Below are positions 5,198 to 10,705 of a stretch of DNA of 10,705 nucleotides, in pieces. The DNA is taken from positions 1 to 10,705 of the forward strand of contig CANAUU010000028.1 in assembly GCA_947364965.1 (NCBI GenBank). The letters run 5' to 3'. A program made the position numbers and the translations under genes. The stretch comes from an uncultured Candidatus Saccharibacteria bacterium. GTDB lineage: Bacteria > Patescibacteriota > Saccharimonadia > Saccharimonadales > Saccharimonadaceae. Numbering within the stretch: position 1 is the stretch's first letter; every line of letters starts with the position of its first letter. Under the pieces are notes generated by a model. It saw only the letters and a program-made list of their open reading frames with translations, ran no database searches and was not told where the DNA came from.

Positions 5198-5418
5198 TAC
5201 TGGCGCTCGCGCTGTTTGCGCTGGCGTTCCAGAGCTTTCCGGCGCAAATGCTCGATGCTTTTGAGGTGGTCTTCGAGATCAGCGTATGCGTTGTTGCTCT
5301 CTGTGCTGTGCCCTTGCTCTGCATGTCGCTACTGAGCCCGTGGGGCACCGGCGAGGATGATTCTAACGACGACGCTGATGATGACGCTTCTCACGGCCGG
5401 CATAGCGACACCCTCTAA
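5143..5418 (+). CDS. Small two-helix membrane protein with acidic tail (3' part of a possible frameshifted gene)
   Basis: The 91-codon frame from ATG 5143 has hydrophobic segments at about residues 15-33 and 43-65, then an Asp/Glu-rich tail (GEDDSNDDADDDAS) that would lie in the cytoplasm or outside. No Shine-Dalgarno sequence precedes the ATG, and only six residues come before the point where the upstream frame could shift in. Independent initiation is therefore doubtful; translation by a -1 shift from the upstream gene, or by coupling across the 55-nt overlap, explains it better. A strong hairpin follows 48 nt after the stop. No family is recognised. Confidence 0.6.
   Translation: MSDVSGGRIYRGPSGGILILALALFALAFQSFPAQMLDAFEVVFEISVCVVALCAVPLLCMSLLSPWGTGEDDSNDDADDDASHGRHSDTL
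5158..5164 (+). other. Possible -1 ribosomal frameshift heptamer
   Basis: In the frame of the 4907 gene the bases read G-GGG-GGC, which fits the X-XXY-YYZ form of -1 slippery sites. Slipping here would join residues 1-85 of the first ORF to residues 7-91 of the second. A one-base indel in the G run would give the same picture. No obvious stimulatory stem directly downstream was established. Confidence 0.4.
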
Positions 5419-5465
5419 AACGGCACCCCTAGGCGTCTAGCTACTTCAACTTCATTAACTTCGCG

Positions 5466-5493
5466 AAGGGCGCTTCCGTTCGGAGGCGCCCTT
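5466..5493 (+). terminator. Strong hairpin after the small membrane-protein locus
   Basis: AAGGGCGCTTCC (5466-5477) pairs with GGAGGCGCCCTT (5482-5493) around GTTC: 12 bp with one G-U pair. No T-run follows, so it may terminate inefficiently or serve mainly as a 3' RNA-stabilising stem. Confidence 0.55.
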
Positions 5494-5598
5494 AACCTAT
5501 GTCGAAATTTCCGTAATTATCCTGCCACTTCTTGTCCCGATCCCCAATCTAATTCTCGCCCCGACCTCTAGACTAAGCCATCATAACATCCGTTAACA

Positions 5599-5792
5599 TT
5601 GTAAAATTAACAACAAAACAGAGATAAAAATACTAAAAATAACGTTGTAAGAATTACAACATAGTTTTCCACCGAAAAAACAGATACCAAACGCGAAATG
5701 TTGTAAAAAATACATAAAACTAGTGCCAGAAAACCCAGAAATCTGCTTGTAAAAATCACAAGCATCATATATAATAAAAACAGTTCTTACAA
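5599..5792. repeat. Cluster of TTGTAA/TTACAA motifs and dyads in AT-rich DNA
   Basis: TTGTAA occurs at 5599, 5645, 5701 and 5747 (intervals 46, 56, 46), and TTACAA at 5654 and 5787. Two combine as a perfect dyad, GTTGTAA-GAA-TTACAAC (5644-5660). Others sit in GCTTGT-N7-ACAAGC (5745-5763), which covers a -35 box, and in GTTCTT-ACA-AAGAAC (5783-5797). The stretch 5494-5746 otherwise holds no convincing gene; it is AT-rich from about 5580. Confidence 0.6.
5747..5775 (+). promoter_or_regulatory. Promoter of a candidate small RNA
   Basis: TTGTAA (5747-5752) and a perfect TATAAT (5770-5775) are 17 bp apart. The -35 lies inside the inverted repeat GCTTGT-N7-ACAAGC (5745-5763), which could be an operator. 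Predicted start is near 5782, only about 104 nt before a strong terminator. Confidence 0.65.
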
Positions 5793-5885
5793 AGAACATA
5801 AGGCTAACTGCGAGGCCGACGTTTAAGTTGAGAGCTTATATGTTCAAAAAGCCACCCCGGCGAGTTGAGAGAAGGGTGGTTTTTT
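5782..5885 (+). ncRNA. Candidate small structured RNA of about 104 nt upstream of rpoB
   Basis: A promoter (5747-5775), a structured core and an intrinsic terminator form a compact unit with no credible ORF. GAACATA (5794-5800) pairs with TATGTTC (5839-5845), extended past a bulged A by AGGCT (5801-5805) with AGCTT-like partners (5833-5837), for a 12-bp stem; AACT (5806-5809) can pair with AGTT (5826-5829) inside. The terminator hairpin follows at once. An alternative 5' hairpin, GTTCTT-ACA-AAGAAC (5783-5797), uses the same GAAC and would exclude the main stem, giving two possible states. It is not recognised as tmRNA, SRP RNA, RNase P or 6S RNA. It could instead be an attenuated leader for what follows, since rpoB lies downstream on the same strand. 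Confidence 0.5.
5846..5885 (+). terminator. Intrinsic terminator of the candidate small RNA
   Basis: CCACCC (5852-5857) pairs with GGGTGG (5874-5879); A5 (5846-5850) can pair with the T-run (5880-5885). The 16-nt loop is longer than usual. The flanking A and T tracts make it usable on both strands. Confidence 0.85.
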
Positions 5886-5904
5886 GGTGAAAGTCGTACG
5901 AGTC

Positions 5905-6022
5905 GTGCCGTTCTGCGGCTGCTTTTGAGAGGATCCGGAGCCAACGGGCGAGGAAGAGCGCGGCAGCCCCGTAACGACGGGCGCTGCCGACGCGCCTCAA
6001 GAAAGCAGCTACGGGGCGGCAC
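5905..6022 (+). other. 118-nt GC-rich imperfect hairpin, likely structured RNA or inverted repeat
   Basis: Bases 5905-5925 pair with 6002-6022 over 21 positions: GTGCCG with CGGCAC, GCTGCTTT with AAAGCAGC, and between them seven positions that pair with four G-U wobbles and a single mismatch. On the opposite strand those wobbles become A-C mismatches, so the plus-strand RNA is the better folder. Inside, CGGCAGC (5961-5967) pairs with GCTGCCG (5983-5989) and continues as CCCGT-AACG-ACGGG past one bulged C. Base composition is clearly GC-richer than the AT-rich DNA just upstream. No promoter was found between the preceding terminator and this element, so it may be transcribed by read-through. 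Known RNA families were not matched. Confidence 0.55.
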
Positions 6023-6051
6023 ACTTAGCAAAAGTTTTACCAAAATCCCTC

Positions 6052-6079
6052 TTGAAAACCTCGACTTTTCCTGTATAAT
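6052..6079 (+). promoter_or_regulatory. Promoter of the rpoB-rpoC operon
   Basis: TTGAAA (6052-6057) and a perfect TATAAT (6074-6079) are 16 bp apart, with TG directly before the -10. Transcription would start near 6086, giving an unusually long leader of about 220 nt before rpoB. Confidence 0.7.
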
Positions 6080-6085
6080 GTAGTA

Positions 6086-6306
6086 TCAAGAAGTAGTGTG
6101 CGGTGTTTTTCACGATGGCTCGACCGAGACGGGCCAAGTGGGGATAATCTCGAGATGGCGACTCGGGCGTCTAAACATCGCAGTAATCTTCGGCGCTACA
6201 CGAACTGCAGGAGCCGAGCGGAGATAAGCTTGCTTAATCTCCCTAGGCGACGCCAGCTCAGACTCGCTCGGCGAGAGATTATCAACACTAAATAGAGAGG
6301 GAATAA
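6086..6306 (+). promoter_or_regulatory. Long structured 5' leader of rpoB
   Basis: The leader can close on itself through GATAATCTC (6143-6151) with GAGATTATC (6275-6283), a perfect 9-bp long-range stem ending just before the ribosome site. Within it, GCAGT (6180-6184) pairs with ACTGC (6204-6208); GCCGAGC (6213-6219) pairs with GCTCGGC (6266-6272); GGAGAT-AAG (6220-6228) pairs with CTT-A-ATCTCC (6233-6242); and GGC (6246-6248) pairs with GCC (6252-6254). A competing hairpin CTCGC-TCG-GCGAG (6263-6275) uses some of the same bases. A GTG-initiated 65-codon frame (6098-6295) crosses the leader but has no ribosome site and an Arg-rich, uninformative product. This looks like a cis-regulatory RNA controlling RNA polymerase synthesis, of no class I recognise. 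Confidence 0.5.
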
Positions 6307-9300
6307 GTGAGTAAAACATCAAAGAATGGTGCCCGCGTATTTTTCACCGAGGGTGACCAAGCGCTTCCAATTCCGGATCTGATCGCACACCAGAAGGATA
6401 GCTGGAACGATTTTGTGCAATCTGGTCTTAGGGAAGTCTTCAATGAGTTGAACCCAATCGACGACTACAACGGCAATAAGTTGTCGCTTCGGTTCAAAGA
6501 TTACTATTTTAAGGATCCAGTCGAGGACGAAAAAACTGCGAAGTATAATCTTTCGACCTACGCGGCTCCGCTTCATGTTCAGGTCGAGCTGACTAACAAA
6601 GTGACCGGCGAAATCAAAGAGCAGGACATCTACTTCGGTGATTACCCCTGGATGACCGACCGCGCCACCTTCATCATCAACGGCACTGAGCGTGTCGTCG
6701 TTTCGCAACTCGTCCGTTCCGCGGGCGTTTTCTTTACCGCTGAAGAAGTCAACGGCAAGCGTTATTACGGTGCGAAGGTGATCCCAGGTCGCGGCGCTTG
6801 GCTCGAGTTCGAGACCACTACTGGCGGCTGCATCAACGTCAAAATCGACCGTCGTCGTAAAATCCCAGTCACGACTTTCCTGCGTGCGCTTGGGGTAGCT
6901 GACGACGCTAAAATCCGCGAAACTTTCGCGGATGTCGATAACGGAGCGATCAGCTATATCAATTCTACCCTGGAGAAGGACACAACCAATAACCAGGCCG
7001 CGGCGCTTCTTGAGGTCTATCGGCGCTTGCGTCCAGGCGATCTCGCCACTGTTGAGAATGCCAAATCGATGATTGAGCATGCTTTCTTCGATTATCGCCG
7101 CTACGACTCTTCACGCGTTGGCCGCTACAAGATGAACCAGCGCCTTGGCTTTGATACCCCGAATGATGCTCAGCACCGCACGCTCCAGATGAAAGACCTC
7201 GTCGCCATTATCAAAGAGATTATTCGCCTCAATAATACCCAAGAGCCGGCTGATGATATCGACTCTCTCTCCAACCGTCGCGTGAAGCTAGTCGGTGAAT
7301 TGGTCCAGCGCCAATTCCGCCTCGGTATGTTGCGCCTTCAGCGTAATATTCTTGATCGGATGTTGATGGCGAACCCGCAGGAAGTCACTCCGTCGCAGCT
7401 TTTGAACTCGCGCCCAGTGGTTGCTGCGGTCAAGGAGTTCTTCTCTAGCTCCCAGCTTTCGCAGCTCATGGACGAGGTTAACAGCTATTCCGAGCTTGCT
7501 CATAAGCGCCGTCTGTCCAGTATGGGTCCTGGCGGTTTGACTCGCGAACGCGCCGGCTTCGATGTCCGCGATGCTCACCCAACTCATTATGGTCGTATCT
7601 GCACCGTGGAAACCCCAGAAGGTGGCAACGTCGGTCTCGTTTTGAACCTTGCGACTTACGCTCGCATTAACGAATACGGCTTCATCGAGGCGCCCTATCG
7701 CGTCGTCAAGAATGGTAAGGTCACTGACGAAGTGATTTACGTTGATGCTGAAACCGAAAAGAGCATGATTATCGCAGATGCTTCTGTCAAATTGAATGAC
7801 AAAGGTGAGTTTGTCGAGGAATGGGTTTCTGCCCGTGTCAACGGTCGCCCGAGCCAGGTTGCCTCGAACCTCGTCACGCATATTGATGCTGCGCACAAAG
7901 AGATTCTCGGTACTTCTGCTAGCTTAATCCCATTCGTCGAGAAAAACCGTGTCGACCGCTCGCTCATGGCCTGCGCTATGCAGAAGCAGGCAGTGCCTCT
8001 GCTCCATGACGACGCCCCAACCGTCGGTACCGGTATCGAACATGAAATCGCGATGAATACTTCGCAGATTGTGGTCGCCGAGGCTGATGGTGAGGTCAAG
8101 AAGGCTGACGGTATTTCGGTTGTCGTCAAATACGAGAACGGTGAGAAAGAATATCCGCTTGAACACTTCGAGAAAACTAACGATGACCGCTGCTATAACC
8201 AGCGCGTAATCGTCGCTCGTGGTCAAAAAGTTAAGAAAGGCGATATTCTCATCGAGGGTGCGACTGTCCAGGATGGCGAACTCGCTCTCGGTAAAGATTT
8301 GCTTGTAGCCTTCATGCCATGGCGCGGCTACAACATGGATGACGCTATCGTTATTTCCTCGCGCTTGGTTGAAGATGATAAATTAACCTCTATCAACATC
8401 AAAGATTTCGATGTCGAAGTCCGCGAGACTAAGCTCGGCCCGGAACAGGTCACTCGTGATATTCCGAATGTTCCAGAACGTAGCCTCCGCCACCTCGGCG
8501 AAGACGGTATCGTCGTGGTTGGTTCTGAAGTTCAACCTGGTGATATCCTCGTCGGTAAGATTACACCGAAGGGTGAACAGGAACTCAGCTCTGAGGAACG
8601 TTTGCTTCGCGCTATCTTCGGCGAAAAAGCCAAAGATGTTCGCGATACTTCCGTGCGCATGAACGGCTCCTCGACTGGCAAAGTTGTTGGCGTTCGTGTC
8701 TATACTCACGAAGATGGGCATGAACTCAAGGCTGGCGTCTTGATGCAGATTAAAATTTATGTTGCCGAGATGCGCAAGATTAGCGTCGGCGACAAGATTG
8801 CTGGTCGCCATGGTAATAAGGGCGTGGTTTCTCGCATTCTCCCGGTCGAAGATATGCCTTTCATGGAAGATGGTACCCCAATCGACGTGCTCCTCAGCCC
8901 AATGGGTGTGCCAAGCCGTATGAACCTCGGTCAGCTGTTTGAGATTCATCTCGGTATGGCTGCTCGGGCGCTAGGCTACAAGGTCGCCACGCCATCCTTC
9001 AACGGTGTTCCGGATGAAACAATTTCTGACCAGCTCGAGAAGGCCGGCTTCGCTCGTGATGGTCGTGTTCAACTCTATGATGGCTTGACTGGCGAACCGT
9101 TCAACGAACGCACTTCGGTCGGCGTCATGCATATGTTGAAGCTCCACCACATGGTTGAAGACAAGATTCACGCCCGCTCGACTGGTCCATACACTGCCGT
9201 CACTCAACAGCCGCTCGGTGGTAAGGCCCAGAATGGTGGTCAGCGCTTCGGGGAAATGGAGGTCTGGGCACTTGAGGCTTACGGTGCTGCTACTGCACTT

Positions 9301-9726
9301 CAGGAAATGCTCACAATTAAGTCAGATGATGTTTATGGTCGTGCTAAAGCCTATGAGTCAATCATCAAACGGGAGCCAATTGAAGGTCCGAAACTTCCGG
9401 AAGGCTTCAATGTCTTGGTCAAAGAATTCCAAGGTTTGGGCCTGAAAGTCGACTTGCTTGACCATGGCAACTCAACCGATGCTGGCGAAGTGATTGAACG
9501 TACTTCTCGCGAAATTGAGAAACAGCACGACGACCGCTTGATTTATGCTCAGCACGGCATCCAGGAAACCGATGTTGATACTCTGGTTGACCTTGATGAT
9601 GAAGAAGCAGAAGAAATGCTAGATGATGAGGGGGTAGAAATAACAGAAGACGAGGAAGACGTCGAACCGCTAGACGATTTGAATGACGATGATGCGGGCT
9701 CGCTTGACCTCGGAGAGGAGTTGTAA
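6307..9726 (+). CDS. rpoB: DNA-directed RNA polymerase subunit beta
   Basis: The 1139-residue beta subunit forms one pincer of RNA polymerase and half of the active-site cleft. The order of conserved blocks is complete: PIPDLI..Q.DSW N-terminus, FIINGTERVVVSQL, the rifampicin-pocket block SSQLSQLMD (381-389) through HKRRLSSMGPGGLTRER, ETPEGGNVGL, GYNMDDAIVIS (674-684), the catalytic-centre lysines K830 and K838 in DKIAGRHGNKG, and GGQRFGEMEVWALEAYGAA near the C-terminus. It is shorter than the E. coli protein (1342), lacking its large insertions. The last about 52 residues are an acidic tail, more than half Asp/Glu. The start is GTG at 6307: an in-frame TAA lies directly before it and GAGAGGG precedes it. 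rpoC follows after 1 nt. Confidence 0.98.
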   Translation: MSKTSKNGARVFFTEGDQALPIPDLIAHQKDSWNDFVQSGLREVFNELNPIDDYNGNKLSLRFKDYYFKDPVEDEKTAKYNLSTYAAPLHVQVELTNKVTGEIKEQDIYFGDYPWMTDRATFIINGTERVVVSQLVRSAGVFFTAEEVNGKRYYGAKVIPGRGAWLEFETTTGGCINVKIDRRRKIPVTTFLRALGVADDAKIRETFADVDNGAISYINSTLEKDTTNNQAAALLEVYRRLRPGDLATVENAKSMIEHAFFDYRRYDSSRVGRYKMNQRLGFDTPNDAQHRTLQMKDLVAIIKEIIRLNNTQEPADDIDSLSNRRVKLVGELVQRQFRLGMLRLQRNILDRMLMANPQEVTPSQLLNSRPVVAAVKEFFSSSQLSQLMDEVNSYSELAHKRRLSSMGPGGLTRERAGFDVRDAHPTHYGRICTVETPEGGNVGLVLNLATYARINEYGFIEAPYRVVKNGKVTDEVIYVDAETEKSMIIADASVKLNDKGEFVEEWVSARVNGRPSQVASNLVTHIDAAHKEILGTSASLIPFVEKNRVDRSLMACAMQKQAVPLLHDDAPTVGTGIEHEIAMNTSQIVVAEADGEVKKADGISVVVKYENGEKEYPLEHFEKTNDDRCYNQRVIVARGQKVKKGDILIEGATVQDGELALGKDLLVAFMPWRGYNMDDAIVISSRLVEDDKLTSINIKDFDVEVRETKLGPEQVTRDIPNVPERSLRHLGEDGIVVVGSEVQPGDILVGKITPKGEQELSSEERLLRAIFGEKAKDVRDTSVRMNGSSTGKVVGVRVYTHEDGHELKAGVLMQIKIYVAEMRKISVGDKIAGRHGNKGVVSRILPVEDMPFMEDGTPIDVLLSPMGVPSRMNLGQLFEIHLGMAARALGYKVATPSFNGVPDETISDQLEKAGFARDGRVQLYDGLTGEPFNERTSVGVMHMLKLHHMVEDKIHARSTGPYTAVTQQPLGGKAQNGGQRFGEMEVWALEAYGAATALQEMLTIKSDDVYGRAKAYESIIKREPIEGPKLPEGFNVLVKEFQGLGLKVDLLDHGNSTDAGEVIERTSREIEKQHDDRLIYAQHGIQETDVDTLVDLDDEEAEEMLDDEGVEITEDEEDVEPLDDLNDDDAGSLDLGEEL

Positions 9727-9727
9727 A

Positions 9728-10705
9728 ATGGCTTGGATGGATAATTTTATCAGCGCCAACGATTTTGACTCGATTCGGCTCAGTGTCGCCAGCAAAGAGG
9801 ACATCCTCGGCTGGAGCTACGGCGAAGTCTTGAAGCCGGAAACGATCAACTATCGCACTCAGAAGCCAGAGCGTGATGGTTTATTCTGCGAAAGGATTTT
9901 CGGTCCGGTCAAGGATATCAATCCGCATGATTCGAAGCTGAAGGGCGTCCGCTCGCGCGAGGCTGCCGTCGATAAGGAAGGCAATCTCGTCACCAAATCA
10001 ATTGCTCGCCGCGAACGCATGGGGCATATTACCCTCGCTGCGCCGGTTGCACATATTTGGTTTATGCGCGGTACGCCTAGTGCGTTGAGTGTGCTTTTGA
10101 ACTTGACTGTGAAAAACATCGAGAAAGTTGTCTATTTCGCGTCGTATCTGATTATCGAGCCAAAAGATGAAGAAATCGCTCAACGTTTGACTGACCTAGA
10201 AGCCAACACCGTCGCTGCTCGCGAAGCGATTCGCTTGCGCTATGAGAAAATGGCTGAAGACGCCAATGCTAATGTGTCGGCTCTGGCTGACGAACAGGCT
10301 AAAGAGCTCGAAACACTTGAGAATGACTATTCTGCCCGCAAAAATACGCTTGAAGGTCTACATAAAGGTGCGGTAATTAGCGAGCAAGCCTATCGCAACT
10401 TGCCAGAAGAGTATGAGGATTTGGTTGAGGTCGAAATGGGCGCTACCGCTATTAAGCGCCTGCTCGACGAAATTGACCTCAAAACCATGATTTCTGAGCT
10501 TCGTGAAGAAGCCGAGAATTCTAAAGGCCAGAAGCAGAAACGCTTGATGAAACGCCTCAAAGTGCTCGAAGGCATGGAGAGCGCTGGTATTAAGCCGGTC
10601 GACCTCATCTTGATGGTTATTCCGGTCATCCCACCCGATCTTCGCCCAATGATTGCGCTCCAATGCGGACGTTTCGCGACCTACGACTTGAACGATTTGT
10701 ATCGT
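9728..10705 (+). CDS. rpoC: DNA-directed RNA polymerase subunit beta' (N-terminal 326 residues, runs off the window)
   Basis: Beta' carries the clamp and the catalytic Mg2+ site. The visible part begins MAWMDNFISAND, then has GWSYGEVLKPETINYRT (28-44), GLFCERIFGP (51-60), RRERMGHI.LAAPVAHIWF (94-112), PVIPPDLRPM and GRFAT.DLNDLYR at the window edge; the catalytic NADFDGD motif lies beyond it. Between GLFCERIFGP and RRERMGH, most bacteria have a zinc ribbon with four cysteines; here residues 61-93 contain none, so that zinc site is absent. Residues about 146-208 add a charged coiled coil, as in actinobacterial RpoC. GAGGAG lies 7 nt before the ATG, and only 1 nt separates it from rpoB, so the two are co-translated. 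Confidence 0.97.
   Translation, partial: MAWMDNFISANDFDSIRLSVASKEDILGWSYGEVLKPETINYRTQKPERDGLFCERIFGPVKDINPHDSKLKGVRSREAAVDKEGNLVTKSIARRERMGHITLAAPVAHIWFMRGTPSALSVLLNLTVKNIEKVVYFASYLIIEPKDEEIAQRLTDLEANTVAAREAIRLRYEKMAEDANANVSALADEQAKELETLENDYSARKNTLEGLHKGAVISEQAYRNLPEEYEDLVEVEMGATAIKRLLDEIDLKTMISELREEAENSKGQKQKRLMKRLKVLEGMESAGIKPVDLILMVIPVIPPDLRPMIALQCGRFATYDLNDLYR

Noticed and set aside
5593..5799. Minus-strand 68-codon frame, Phe/Ile-rich
   Set aside because: It has no ribosome site, its composition follows from AT-rich DNA, and it runs antisense through the dyad cluster and small-RNA promoter.
5580..5800. Replication origin in the AT-rich region
   Set aside because: Only one near DnaA-box (TTTTCCACC at about 5665) was seen and no dnaA/dnaN neighbour; the TTGTAA dyads do not match DnaA boxes.
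5905..6022. SRP RNA, 6S RNA, RNase P RNA or tmRNA
   Set aside because: The diagnostic SRP GGAA-loop motif, the RNase P core sequences and the tmRNA tRNA-like end are missing, and the central bubble is too asymmetric for 6S RNA.
6098..6295. 65-codon GTG-initiated frame in the rpoB leader
   Set aside because: No ribosome site, Arg-rich product as expected from structured GC-rich RNA, and it crosses all the predicted stems.
6086..6306. T-box or L10-type leader
   Set aside because: The T-box antiterminator consensus is absent, no terminator precedes rpoB, and rplJ/rplL are not encoded next to it.
6319..9207. Several long minus-strand frames of 78-253 codons opposite rpoB
   Set aside because: They are antisense shadows of a highly conserved coding sequence, with no ribosome sites or promoters and no recognisable products.

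Overview
The window looks like a piece of a bacterial chromosome from the candidate phyla radiation (Patescibacteria). My best guess is a Saccharibacteria (TM7)-type genome with the standard genetic code. This rests on the style of RpoB (1139 aa, no large lineage insertions, 'PIPDLI..QKDSW' N-terminus), on compact gene packing, and on the loss of the usual zinc-ribbon cysteines at the RpoC N-terminus. It is an inference from family knowledge, not a database result. Genes are of roughly balanced base composition, while several intergenic stretches are AT-rich and packed with dyads. No mobile element, CRISPR array, tRNA, rRNA or defence system was found.

Layout. Positions 1-2230 hold a tight co-directional cluster: the lysine-rich end of an unrecognised gene, nusB, a Nudix hydrolase gene that overlaps nusB by 35 nt, and rnc (RNase III), whose Shine-Dalgarno sequence overlaps the Nudix stop codon. 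Positions 2231-2872 carry a consensus promoter, a previously unlisted Ile/Val/Ala-rich 53-codon ORF, a second promoter, rpsP (ribosomal protein S16) and a terminator. A convergent minus-strand gene (3069-3836) encodes a secreted, C-terminally membrane-anchored protein with six 11-residue repeats. A divergent promoter region then leads to a KhpA-like KH-domain RNA-binding protein (4085-4510) with an acidic tail.

Positions 4572-4906 hold three 24-bp-spaced repeats, a promoter nearly identical to the one upstream of rpsP, and a 5' leader. Next come two small overlapping membrane-protein ORFs joined at a G-GGG-GGC heptamer (4907-5418), which may be one frameshifted gene. The 888-nt stretch from 5419 to 6306 has no convincing protein gene but is rich in structure: a strong hairpin, a cluster of TTGTAA/TTACAA dyads, a promoter-hairpin-terminator unit that looks like a roughly 104-nt small RNA, a 118-nt GC-rich hairpin whose G-U pairs favour the plus-strand RNA, and a roughly 220-nt structured rpoB leader. 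rpoB (6307-9726) and the start of rpoC (9728 onward) close the window.

Together the protein genes are core transcription and RNA machinery: RNA polymerase beta and beta', the antitermination factor NusB, RNase III, a KH RNA chaperone and S16. The most novel material is in the leaders and intergenic RNA candidates, the rpsP leader ORF, the split membrane gene and the repeat surface protein.
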